Assembly (NCBI GenBank): GCA_964480475.1 | Contig: CAYZPW010000047.1 | Location: 1-25,313, forward strand | Length of the DNA: 25,313 nucleotides | Source: CAYZPW01 sp964480475 | GTDB lineage: Bacteria; B130-G9 | Direction: 5' to 3' | Shown: positions 14,474 to 22,100 of the stretch, one piece after another | Numbering within the stretch: the stretch's first letter is position 1 | Layout: every line of letters starts with the position of its first letter | Program-made: the position numbers and the translations under genes | Notes under the pieces: generated by a model | The model's database searches: none | The model's input: the letters and a program-made list of their open reading frames with translations, nothing else | Told to the model about the DNA's origin: nothing

Positions 14474-15424
14474 ATGGCGGTCGTGGTTCTCCTCTCAGCG
14501 CCCATGCTCGGCCAGACAGCTGATCAGTTGGTGTCCCAAGTCGAAAGCCGAAAGCCGAAAGTCAACGTGGAGCGACTTCGGGAATCGAATGCGTCGCCGT
14601 CGGTCATTTACGATTTCGCGGAGTCCCTTTTCAGGGAGAACGATTACGAGGCCGCTGCCATGCAATACCGTCTCTTGCTTCATGTTCAGCCCGGTTTCGA
14701 GTTCGCGCAGCGCTGCAAGATCAAGATAGCCCTTTGCTGCATCCTGCTCGGCAGGTTTGACGCAGCGCAAGGCGAGCTTGATCGAATGCTGCGCGACGAG
14801 TCGATGCGTACGAGGTGGGACGAATTGTTGCTCTGGCAGGCCGTGTGCTTCCTAAACAGCAAGGACTACGTCAGCGCCTACGAGCGGCTTGCGGCCTTGT
14901 CCTGCGACGCACAGCCACAGGACATCCGGGCCTATGCCTCATATCTACTGGCGTGGACCTGCCTCTCACGCGGCGATTCGGCGCCAGCGAGGAGGATTTT
15001 CGCGTCGTTGTCGGCTTGCGCAGGCAATGCTCCTGCACTCTCGGGAATAGACATGAAGGCGCTTGCTGATGCGGCTTCTGAGGCTAAGTCCCTGAGGCGT
15101 AGGTCGCCCGTGGCCGCCGGAGTGCTGAGCGCCTGTTTGCCGGGGGCCGGTCACCTTTACTGCAAGAGATATAGGGATGGCTGTGTTGCATTCGTCTTGA
15201 ACGCCGTATTCGTCGGCGCCTCGGTCGAGTCATTTGACAAGCGTATCTACGTGGCCGGAGGGATCGCATCATCGGTTGCATTGATCTTTTATTCTGGCAC
15301 TGTATATGGTGCTGTCAATGCGGCTCATAAGTTCAACAGATCGGAGCGGGAGGAGTTCTTGCGAGACCTGAGGCGAAGGTTTGGCGACGAGCGGTCGCTT
15401 TTAATCGAGAGGCTTTACAAATGA
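14474..15424 (+). CDS. exported TPR protein with C-terminal membrane domain
   Basis: This roughly 316-aa protein has an N-terminal hydrophobic segment (MAVVVLLSAPMLGQ), TPR-like helices at about 40-190 (YDFAESLFRENDYEAAAMQYR, FDAAQGELDRML) and a C-terminal domain with SACLPGAGHLYCKRYRDG followed by two or three hydrophobic helices (about 230-295). The PGAGHLY motif with a following membrane region resembles small-membrane domains found on many bacterial TPR proteins. The start is uncertain: the frame is open back to 14270 but passes through a repeat element, no RBS precedes 14474, and from 14474 the signal lacks positive residues that the upstream PSRFIQF codons would provide. It lies 47 nt before exbB and is likely cotranscribed, suggesting a periplasmic adaptor to the energising complex. 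Confidence 0.72.
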   Translation: MAVVVLLSAPMLGQTADQLVSQVESRKPKVNVERLRESNASPSVIYDFAESLFRENDYEAAAMQYRLLLHVQPGFEFAQRCKIKIALCCILLGRFDAAQGELDRMLRDESMRTRWDELLLWQAVCFLNSKDYVSAYERLAALSCDAQPQDIRAYASYLLAWTCLSRGDSAPARRIFASLSACAGNAPALSGIDMKALADAASEAKSLRRRSPVAAGVLSACLPGAGHLYCKRYRDGCVAFVLNAVFVGASVESFDKRIYVAGGIASSVALIFYSGTVYGAVNAAHKFNRSEREEFLRDLRRRFGDERSLLIERLYK

Positions 15425-15471
15425 GCGACGAGGTTCGAGCAGTGCCGCCTCGCCATTCTTGGAGATAGGAG

Positions 15472-16146
15472 ATGATCGGATACTTGATTGCTGGCGGGCC
15501 GGTTATGATACCGATTGTCATCTGTTCGGTGCTCTCCGTGGCCATAATTGTTGAGCGGGCGCTGGCTTTGAGAGATGCGCGGATCATTCCTGATACATTT
15601 ATCCGTGAGGTCAAGCGCCTCGTGTCCGCTGGCAAGGAGGATTCACTGCTTGAGCTTGCGAGGAAGAGCAGAACTCCGATTGCGCGGGTGATCCACACGA
15701 CAGTCCTTTCGCGCAGTCTGCCGGGTGAGACGCTGCGCGAGGCGGTGCAGACGGTCGGCAAGGACCAGGCGAACAAGCTTTCGCGGCATTTGGCGGTATT
15801 GGCGACAATAGCGAGCATAGCTCCGCTGCTTGGGCTCCTGGGAACCGTAACTGGGATGATCAGGGTCTTCAGCATTATCTCAAGCAAAGGTGTCACGAAT
15901 CCGTCCGACCTCGCGGGAGGCATCTCCGAGGCGCTGCTGACGACGGCCGCTGGGCTCGTCGTGGCCATCCCCACGCTGATTGCATACAACTTCTTTCATA
16001 AGCGCACTAACGCCTACGTCCTGCGGATGGAGGAAATAACGCTGGGAATCGTGTCGCGGCTGTCCCGGGACAGTCGGAAGCACGACGGCAAACCTCCTGA
16101 GGGTGCGCTGGCAATCGACGACTGGATCAAGATCGATAGGACGTGA
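15472..16146 (+). CDS. exbB: ExbB/TolQ/MotA-family proton channel, first copy
   Basis: This 224-aa inner-membrane protein has the ExbB three-helix plan: helix 1 at about 3-27 (GYLIAGGPVMIPIVICSV), a cytoplasmic loop, and helices 2 and 3 at about 105-130 and 150-172. The core signature IAPLLGLLGTVTGM and GGISEALLTTAAGLVVAIP carries the conserved threonines and glutamate of the proton path. It should form the pentameric stator around ExbD and energise an outer-membrane or periplasmic partner. The second copy at 19138 is a clear paralogue in the same core. No exbD follows this copy directly; the two exbD genes lie 4 kb downstream after the second copy. GGAGATAGGAG immediately upstream is the RBS. 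Its stop codon overlaps a 38-bp palindrome. Confidence 0.93.
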   Translation: MIGYLIAGGPVMIPIVICSVLSVAIIVERALALRDARIIPDTFIREVKRLVSAGKEDSLLELARKSRTPIARVIHTTVLSRSLPGETLREAVQTVGKDQANKLSRHLAVLATIASIAPLLGLLGTVTGMIRVFSIISSKGVTNPSDLAGGISEALLTTAAGLVVAIPTLIAYNFFHKRTNAYVLRMEEITLGIVSRLSRDSRKHDGKPPEGALAIDDWIKIDRT

Positions 16147-16182
16147 CGTAGGGGCGAGGTCTTAAGACCTCGCCCCTACGTC
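16145..16182. repeat. 38-bp perfect palindrome overlapping exbB stop codon
   Basis: The sequence 16145-16182 is its own reverse complement, with 19-bp arms GACGTAGGGGCGAGGTCTT and its complement meeting at CTTAAG. It begins with the last two bases of the exbB TGA. As RNA it could form a very stable hairpin and protect or end the exbB transcript, though no T-run follows. The arm belongs to the TGTAGGGGC family seen at 20884 and 14321; a partial arm GCAGGTCTGCCCCTACG follows at about 16213-16229. Confidence 0.9.
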
Positions 16183-16259
16183 CCAGCGACCGAATTATTA
16201 CGCGGTCTCACGCAGGTCTGCCCCTACGTTGATTTCTGACTGGTTGCCGAACAAAACTG

Positions 16260-16303
16260 TTGACAGCCAATAGTAATCTTCATAGGATTCGGCAGAAGCC
16301 GAA
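16260..16303 (+). promoter_or_regulatory. promoter and operator-like dyad for TonB-dependent receptor
   Basis: TTGACA (16260-16265) and TAGGAT (16283-16288, 4 of 6) are 17 bp apart. The dyad TTCGGC-AGAA-GCCGAA (16288-16303) spans the expected transcription start. It may be an operator for a repressor or the first hairpin of the transcript. The leader to the GTG start would be about 160 nt. Consensus reading only. Confidence 0.5.
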
Positions 16304-16454
16304 CACAATCTGGAATCGGTGAGTTCTAGGCGGCGATTTCTTCGGCTGAGGATTATCCTAGGTTTGGGTTGGTATTGAAGGTTGCTTGGTCGTTTTTTTG
16401 CTCTAGCGGCCAGTAGGAACGAAACATAATTCTAACTTGACAGGAGACTTTTAG

Positions 16455-18968
16455 GTGAAGGATCTGTATGCACGTTTGTTTATCCTATTTCTGGGGTTGG
16501 TTTTCGGTCTGGTTCTTTCAATACCTGCGCACTGCGGCATTACGGGCATCATCAAGGGTGAAGTCAAGGATGCCCAGACCGGGGAGCCGCTTCCCTTCGC
16601 AGACATTCTGATATCAGGGCCTGCACTTCTGAAGCCCTATGCGTTTTCGGCGGACAAGGACGGCAAGTTCGTTAGGGCCGGATTGCCGCCAGGAACATAT
16701 ACCGTTGAGGTCGTTTACATCGGTTACGTCAAGAAGAAGATCACTGGCATCGGCGTGGTTATGGACAGGACGGCCTTCGTGAAGGCTGAACTGGAACAGC
16801 GGATTGCCCTGGAGAAGGAGATAGAGGTCGTCGCGACCAGTCCGCTGATCGAGAAGGAGGTGTCCGGAACGTCGGACGTTATCGAGGGGGACTACATTGA
16901 GGATATGCCCATCCAGGGCCGAGCGTATCAGAACGCTCTGAAGATACTTCCGGGGACGCTCGTCGATCGCGATCAACAGATCCATATCCGGGGCGGCCGA
17001 ACCGGTGAGGTCGGTTTCAAGGTCGATGGCATGAGCGCCCAGGACCCGGTCACGGGAGGCTACGGCACGAACGTCAACATGAACGCTGTCGAGAAGATGG
17101 AGGTCATCACTGGTGGTTATGACGCGGAATATGGCGGCAACATGTCGGGTATGGTCAACGTCGTAACGAAGAGCGGAACCGATACGATGCACGGAGACGT
17201 CCACTTCAACTATCAGAATGCCTCACTTGACGGCGTGCCCTACGAATGGCGCGCCCACAATCCGGGCATCACGCTTAAGGGCCCGGTGATCCCCGAGAAG
17301 CTCAACTTCTTTCTCTCTCTGGAACTCGAAGACAGCAAGCGGATGTTCCCGTCAGCTGAATGGCCGCAGGATGATTTCGCCGCTGGAACGTGGAAGGAGT
17401 TTGGCGGAATGGCGAAGTTCACCTGGCAGGCGGGTATCGACGACAAATTCGTGTTTGAGTATTTCTTCAACACTGTTGACACTCGCCCGGGGAGTGACTT
17501 TCTGGAGCCAGTGCACTTATACACACTGAAATTCGATTACCATTTCCTGATGGTCAATCATACTCACACGTTCTCGCCCGAGCTGGTTCTCGAGAGCCTC
17601 ATTGGGGGGGGGAGGTTCTATCTTGAGGCCAAGGTCGAGGGCAAGGATTGGCACGACTATGAGCCTTGGGCCTATGTGTATGTATGGGATGAGGCCCGCT
17701 TCTATGCTAATAAGCAATACGGCGGCAGAGGCGATTACCCTACCTGGCAGTGGCGTGAGGTCTATCAGGGCTTCGCGAACACGAGCGTTACCTGGGTCAA
17801 GGATGATCACCGGTTCAGGGCGGGCGCCTACGTCCAATATCTCGACTACGAGGGCGAGCTCATAATCACGCCATATTATCTCATCACCTCTCGCGAGGCC
17901 TGGTCTCAGAATCCCGAACAGATTGATTTCTATCTGAAGCGGCACTTCTTCCTTGACAAGGACGACTGGACGACTCATTACGGCGGTGCGTTTGTGCAGG
18001 ATCGGTGGAGCCTCGACGAGAAACATGACCTCCCAATTTACCTAAACTACGGGCTCCGATACGACTGGCAGGAGGCGAACAGTGGCAGCCTGTTCTCGCC
18101 TCGTCTGGGCGTAACCTACACGCCCGACGACAAGACCAAGATCCGTGTCCAATACGGCTGGTTCTTCCAGGTTATTCCGCTTGCGGATGCGATGGCGCGG
18201 CCAATTGAGCTCAATTATGAATATGGCGAAGGATATCGGCATAACGGCCCGTTGGAGTTCAACTACTACAAGGGAGCGGCGGGGCTATCGAACCCGGTTA
18301 ACAAGGCCTTCGAGGTCGGCGTAGAGAGGGAGATATTCCCAGACATTACGCTGGGTGTGACTTATTACGACAAGGACATGCAGGACCTCTTGCAGAATGT
18401 TGACGTGAATCCTGACCCCGCGATCGACGAGTGGCAGATGATGAACGTGGCAGGCGCTTGGGCGCGTGGCGCGGAGGTGAAGGTCAAGAAGGCATTCAGC
18501 AAAGGTTTCGAGGCCCGGCTGTCTTATACGTATCAGGAGGCCAAGTCGATCGGTATCGACAGATGGGGCGTCATGACGGGCAAGGAGGCTTGGCTGGACT
18601 GGGACCTGCGCCATGCCCTGGCGATTTCATTCATGGCTGAGCTGCCTTACGACATAAACCTGAATGGCATTTACAGTTGGAACTCCGGCTTCCCCTATAC
18701 GCTGAATTACCTCGTCAGGAATGAGGAGACTGACCGGCTGGAGCGCGAAGAGGACAACGTCAATGAGGAGCGCGAGCCATACTACAGCACGTTCGACCTG
18801 ACGGTGTCCAAGGAGTTCAAGGTCAGGGACTACACGCTGACCATGTTGGTGCAGTCCTACAATCTGTTCGACCATCGCAACGTGGCGTATATGGACGAAT
18901 TGAAGGGTGAGCCCGAGGCCTATGAGGCCGGCCGGCGGCTGCTTTTTGGCATGAAGTTCGAGTTCTAA
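16455..18968 (+). CDS. TonB-dependent outer-membrane receptor with carboxypeptidase-regulatory-like domain
   Basis: This 837-aa outer-membrane protein has a signal peptide (1-27), a CarboxypepD_reg-like beta domain at about 30-115 (GEVKDAQTGEPLPFADILISG, PPGTYTVEVVYIGY), a plug domain at about 123-240 (IRGGR at 178-182, VDGMSA, YDAEYGG, VVTKSG) and a barrel to a terminal phenylalanine (MKFEF). This layout matches SusC-like and Acidobacterium-type receptors that import large ligands such as peptides or glycans; the plug is pulled open by TonB driven by ExbB/ExbD. GTG at 16455 has AGGAG 8 nt before it. No obvious TonB box is visible between signal and plug. Flanked by two exbB genes, it is the likely client of both. 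The ligand is unknown; a secreted peptidase downstream suggests peptides. Confidence 0.92.
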   Translation: MKDLYARLFILFLGLVFGLVLSIPAHCGITGIIKGEVKDAQTGEPLPFADILISGPALLKPYAFSADKDGKFVRAGLPPGTYTVEVVYIGYVKKKITGIGVVMDRTAFVKAELEQRIALEKEIEVVATSPLIEKEVSGTSDVIEGDYIEDMPIQGRAYQNALKILPGTLVDRDQQIHIRGGRTGEVGFKVDGMSAQDPVTGGYGTNVNMNAVEKMEVITGGYDAEYGGNMSGMVNVVTKSGTDTMHGDVHFNYQNASLDGVPYEWRAHNPGITLKGPVIPEKLNFFLSLELEDSKRMFPSAEWPQDDFAAGTWKEFGGMAKFTWQAGIDDKFVFEYFFNTVDTRPGSDFLEPVHLYTLKFDYHFLMVNHTHTFSPELVLESLIGGGRFYLEAKVEGKDWHDYEPWAYVYVWDEARFYANKQYGGRGDYPTWQWREVYQGFANTSVTWVKDDHRFRAGAYVQYLDYEGELIITPYYLITSREAWSQNPEQIDFYLKRHFFLDKDDWTTHYGGAFVQDRWSLDEKHDLPIYLNYGLRYDWQEANSGSLFSPRLGVTYTPDDKTKIRVQYGWFFQVIPLADAMARPIELNYEYGEGYRHNGPLEFNYYKGAAGLSNPVNKAFEVGVEREIFPDITLGVTYYDKDMQDLLQNVDVNPDPAIDEWQMMNVAGAWARGAEVKVKKAFSKGFEARLSYTYQEAKSIGIDRWGVMTGKEAWLDWDLRHALAISFMAELPYDINLNGIYSWNSGFPYTLNYLVRNEETDRLEREEDNVNEEREPYYSTFDLTVSKEFKVRDYTLTMLVQSYNLFDHRNVAYMDELKGEPEAYEAGRRLLFGMKFEF

Positions 18969-19137
18969 GAAACAAGATAGATAAGCGGAAGCATCATAGC
19001 CCAGATTCCTTGCCGCCGGGACATCTTGCGCTCACGGGCGGTGCATTAGAGGGGGAGAGGCTTGGTGGGTCTGTTGGAAGCCTTATCCGGGAGAAGCAAG
19101 AGTGAGAAAACCAGGCTCTTCGTGGCCGGAGACGTTC

Positions 19138-20004
19138 ATGAAGATGTTGATAGCCGTGTTCGGGGTCTTTTCTCTTCTGATCTGTCACTGTTCGGCGCAA
19201 GAGCCAGGAGAGATCGGAGCAGAGCCTTTTGAGGAGGGCACATCACTCTTAGAGGAACCGTTCGACCTCTTGGCAACTGAGACCACACTTGCCACTTCCG
19301 CAGCGGCCACCACTGCAACCGTAGCCACGCCAGCCACAGCCCCCTCCGCGGCGCCGACCGAGACGCCAAAGCCGCCACTGGCCAAGGAGAAGGAGGGGGG
19401 ATTGGGTCTCATCAACCTGTTCAAGAGCGGTGGCCCTGTGATGTGGCCTCTTCTTATCGCGCTCTTGATCGCCATCGGCTTTTCGATTGAGCGGGGCATT
19501 GTCTTCGGGGTCGGTAACATCAACGCTCGCGAGTTCATGATGAAGATCGACGCTCATCTCGAAAAGGGGGATACGAAGGACGCACTGGCTCTGTGTGAGG
19601 GCACCAAGGGTCCCGTCGCGGCAGTCATAAAGGCAGGGCTCCTTAGATGGGACAAAGGCCGCAAGCAGGTTGAGAAGGCAATCGAGACAACGGGCGCAGG
19701 CGCCATGTCCAAGCTGGAAAGGGGCCTTCCCGTTTTGGCGAGCGTCGCCAACATCGCGCCTCTAATGGGCTTCCTCGGGACCGTAACGGGAATGATAAAA
19801 TCGTTCGGAGTTATCGCAAAGGCCGGCCTCTCGAACCCGGGCCTCGTTGCGCAAGGGATTTCCGAGGCGCTCATAACCACGGCGTCAGGACTTATCATCG
19901 CCATCCCGGCGCTTGCGGCCTACAATTACTTCACGAGTTTCGTTGCCAAATCCGCGCTCCAGATGGATGAGAGCACGTCTCAGCTGCTCGACCAACTGAA
20001 ATGA
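19138..20004 (+). CDS. exbB: ExbB-family proton channel with signal peptide and long linker, second copy
   Basis: This 288-aa protein begins with a cleavable signal-like segment (KMLIAVFGVFSLLICHCSA-QEP), followed by an acidic stretch and an Ala/Thr/Pro-rich linker (about 22-85). The ExbB core comes next: helix 1 at about 100-120 (SGGPVMWPLLIALLIAI) and helices 2-3 with IAPLMGFLGTVTGM and GISEALITTASGLIIAIP. The conserved threonine and glutamate residues of the proton path are present. The ATG at 19138 has GGAG 6 nt upstream; the GTG at 19102 would spoil the signal peptide. It overlaps exbD by 4 nt (ATGA). N-terminally extended ExbB proteins are known in TonB systems of some marine and environmental bacteria, where the extension reaches the periplasm. 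Confidence 0.92.
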   Translation: MKMLIAVFGVFSLLICHCSAQEPGEIGAEPFEEGTSLLEEPFDLLATETTLATSAAATTATVATPATAPSAAPTETPKPPLAKEKEGGLGLINLFKSGGPVMWPLLIALLIAIGFSIERGIVFGVGNINAREFMMKIDAHLEKGDTKDALALCEGTKGPVAAVIKAGLLRWDKGRKQVEKAIETTGAGAMSKLERGLPVLASVANIAPLMGFLGTVTGMIKSFGVIAKAGLSNPGLVAQGISEALITTASGLIIAIPALAAYNYFTSFVAKSALQMDESTSQLLDQLK

Positions 20005-20432
20005 GGTTCAGGCGCAAAGGGGGCATTCAGGCTGGCATCCCATCGTCGTCGATGGGCGACATAGCTTTCCTTCTGATAGTTTTCTTCATTGTAACGACAA
20101 CGTTCAGCGTCGATAAGACGAAGGTCAACCTTCCGCAGAGCCTGGAGCGCGAGGCCACGGTCCCGGGCGCAGCCATCATCGTCGTTGACAGCCAGGGTCA
20201 GGTCTTTCTCTCGACAGGGGACCATAACCCCGAGCCGCACGGCATCGATGACGTAACCATTTTCGCGCATAACCTGGTAGCGCGGACGCCTCAGATGCAG
20301 TTCACGGTCAAGGCGTCCAAGGATGTCGAATATCGCTACGTTGACAAAGTTATCGAGCAGCTCCGCGACGCGAACGCCCGCAACATCTCACTTCTAACAG
20401 CCCAGAGGGTGCGGAGCTCCGCACGCTTGTAG
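20001..20432 (+). CDS. exbD: ExbD-family protein, first copy
   Basis: This 143-aa single-span inner-membrane protein belongs to the ExbD/TolR family. The cytoplasmic N-terminus RRKGGIQAG leads to a helix MGDIAFLLIVFFIVTTTF whose D20 is the family's essential proton-binding aspartate. A periplasmic domain follows (about 40-140) with the usual VKASKDVEYRYVDKVIEQLRDA pattern. Its start overlaps the end of the second exbB, so the two are made together. It is paired with a second exbD nine bases downstream; the two differ in their periplasmic parts and may form a heterodimer or serve different partners. Confidence 0.93.
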   Translation: MRFRRKGGIQAGIPSSSMGDIAFLLIVFFIVTTTFSVDKTKVNLPQSLEREATVPGAAIIVVDSQGQVFLSTGDHNPEPHGIDDVTIFAHNLVARTPQMQFTVKASKDVEYRYVDKVIEQLRDANARNISLLTAQRVRSSARL

Positions 20433-20441
20433 AGGATTGAC

Positions 20442-20864
20442 GTGAAGTTTGGAACCAGATTGAAGGTTGACGAGGAGATAAACTCCTCCTCGACGGCTGA
20501 CATCGCCTTTCTGCTTATTATTTTCTTCATGGTTACGACGGCGTTCGGCACGACCAGAGGCCTCGAGATGACCCTTCCCAAAAAGCAAAAGGCCGAGGAA
20601 GTCAAGACGACCGAGGCGGTCCTTATCGAGATCGACGAAGACGGCAGCATCAGCATAGACGGAATCCCTTATTCGGTCGAGGACATTCAGCCATATCTGG
20701 AACCGAAGTTGGCGAGAAATCCCAATAAATTCGTCCTAGTGAAATCTGACTTATCTGCCAAATACCAGGGTATGGTCTCAGTGATTGACGAGCTTAGGCA
20801 AGCGGGAGTCAAGAACATCTCGATTCCCACGCAGAAAGAGATTCAGCTGTGGGAACAGTATTAG
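20442..20864 (+). CDS. exbD: ExbD-family protein, second copy
   Basis: This 140-aa ExbD/TolR-type protein has a short N-terminus, membrane helix TADIAFLLIIFFMVTTAF with the conserved aspartate again at D20, and a periplasmic domain containing IEIDEDGSISIDG and VKSDLSAKYQGMVSVIDEL. It starts with GTG at 20442, 6 nt after AGAGG. It follows the first exbD after only nine bases and is clearly cotranscribed. Similarity to the first copy is greatest in the helix and falls in the periplasmic part, which fits an old duplication. Confidence 0.92.
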   Translation: MKFGTRLKVDEEINSSSTADIAFLLIIFFMVTTAFGTTRGLEMTLPKKQKAEEVKTTEAVLIEIDEDGSISIDGIPYSVEDIQPYLEPKLARNPNKFVLVKSDLSAKYQGMVSVIDELRQAGVKNISIPTQKEIQLWEQY

Positions 20865-20883
20865 GCAATTGCGGACAGTCTTG

Positions 20884-20967
20884 TGTAGGGGCGCGGTCTC
20901 AGACCCGCCCGAATGAACACGTGGACGCGCCATCAGAAGACGGGCAGACACAAGGCCTGCCCCTACA
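20884..20967. repeat. TGTAGGGGC/GCCCCTACA-bounded 84-bp element
   Basis: TGTAGGGGC (20884-20892) and GCCCCTACA (20959-20967) are perfect 9-bp inverted ends of an 84-bp element filling the gap between the second exbD and the next gene. Inside each end are related GGTCTCAGACCCGCCC and GGGCAG stretches. Same family as the elements at 14321 and 16145. Confidence 0.75.
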
Positions 20968-20991
20968 TATTGGCATTTTAGGAGGGTAATC

Positions 20992-21948
20992 ATGCAGAGG
21001 TCTTATCACTCGTTACTGTCAATTGTCGCCATCGTCGGCGGGCTACTTGTCGCGCCGTCCGTGATGCTCGCCCAAGACGCCCCTGCTGCGGGCAGCGCGC
21101 TTGCCGCCTCGGAGAATCCTCTGGAACTCATCAAGGACTACAAGGGCGAGAAGATTGCATTCAGCCTCGACATAGCCGCGTTTAAGCTCTACGACGCGCC
21201 GGGCGCGAAGATCGAGGTCTATTACGACATACCGAACGCCGGGCTGGAGTTCAAGGAGGTCGCATCGGGCGAATTGGCCACGACTCTGATTATCGCCGTC
21301 AGGATACTTGACAAGGACGGCAAAGTCGTCAAGGAGGCGGCAAATCGCGGCTCGACAAGAGTCAAGGACGCGAAGGAGGCCACGGACCCCGCGCTTTCGA
21401 GTAAGTTCGTCTCATCATTCAACCTCAATCCCGGACGCTACGTCTTCAAGATCGGCGTCAAGGACAACCTCAGCGGCAAGATCGGCGTTCAGGAGAAGGA
21501 GTTCGAGGTCAAATCGATTGCGAAGGATGAGCTAGGCATAAGCAGCGTTGAATTCGCCAAGGAGGTCGAAAAGGCCAAGCCGGCCGAGGAGTCGGGCTTT
21601 TTGAAGGACACCCTCAAGATGCTCGTTACGCCTCACCCGAGCCGCACGTATCGCCTCGGCGACACGCTGTCGGTCTATTTCAACATCTACAACCTGAAGG
21701 TCGATAACGCCAAGAAGCCCAGGTTCAAGATCACCTACAAGTTCAAGCGTGAGGGCGACCGGCGAATTATTCGCAGGATCGTCGATGGCCAGCGCGTCGA
21801 AGGCGTCAACCAGAGTCATCTCTATTCGTTCGATGTGACTGAAGAGAACAAGTTCAACGTCGGCGATTATACGCTGTTCATAAAGGTCACGGACGAGCTC
21901 GGCGAGAAGGCGGTAGAGACGAAGGAGCCGTTCAAGGTAGTTAAGTAA
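20992..21948 (+). CDS. secreted beta-rich protein, possible GWxTD-related
   Basis: This 318-aa exported protein has a signal peptide (cleavage likely after SVMLA, residue 27). Two beta-rich regions follow. Region one (about 45-175) has FSLDIAAFKLYDAPGAKIEVYYDIPNAGLEF and LDKDGKVVKE; region two (about 205-318) has FNIYNLKVDN and FNVGDYTLFIKVTDELG. The first recalls the N-terminal domain of GWxTD-type proteins, but the GWxTD signature is absent, so the resemblance is weak. AGGAGGG 6 nt upstream of the ATG is an excellent RBS. It follows the exbD genes after a repeat element and precedes the peptidase gene by 150 nt, suggesting a periplasmic or surface role in the same locus. Function unknown. 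Confidence 0.78.
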   Translation: MQRSYHSLLSIVAIVGGLLVAPSVMLAQDAPAAGSALAASENPLELIKDYKGEKIAFSLDIAAFKLYDAPGAKIEVYYDIPNAGLEFKEVASGELATTLIIAVRILDKDGKVVKEAANRGSTRVKDAKEATDPALSSKFVSSFNLNPGRYVFKIGVKDNLSGKIGVQEKEFEVKSIAKDELGISSVEFAKEVEKAKPAEESGFLKDTLKMLVTPHPSRTYRLGDTLSVYFNIYNLKVDNAKKPRFKITYKFKREGDRRIIRRIVDGQRVEGVNQSHLYSFDVTEENKFNVGDYTLFIKVTDELGEKAVETKEPFKVVK

Positions 21949-22026
21949 CAAGATGCCCATAGGATTCGTGCAAGCGGTGTTTGAGCTGGCATTTCAACGA
22001 AACAAGTGGCTTAGCGATCTGTTTTG

Positions 22027-22043
22027 ATAATAGTTACTATTAT
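22027..22043. promoter_or_regulatory. AT-rich dyad upstream of peptidase gene
   Basis: ATAATAG-TTA-CTATTAT is a perfect 7-bp dyad in an AT-rich stretch about 60 nt before the peptidase start. It contains TATTAT (22038-22043), a 5 of 6 match to the -10 consensus, but no matching -35 lies at 16-18 bp. It may be an operator or promoter for the peptidase gene. Weak evidence. Confidence 0.3.
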
Positions 22044-22100
22044 GGTTTATGTGATTGGCAGCTAACGAACAACTAAACTGATAAGACGGAGGGAAGTGTG

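Noticed and set aside
15333..15989. 218-aa minus-strand open frame across the exbB start
   Set aside because: It is antisense to the conserved ExbB core and has no supporting features.
16147..16230. Intrinsic terminator of exbB
   Set aside because: The palindrome is perfect but no T-run follows; I list it as a repeat and leave termination as a possibility.
19102..19137. GTG start for the second exbB
   Set aside because: It would put twelve residues before a clean signal peptide; the ATG at 19138 has GGAG at the right distance.
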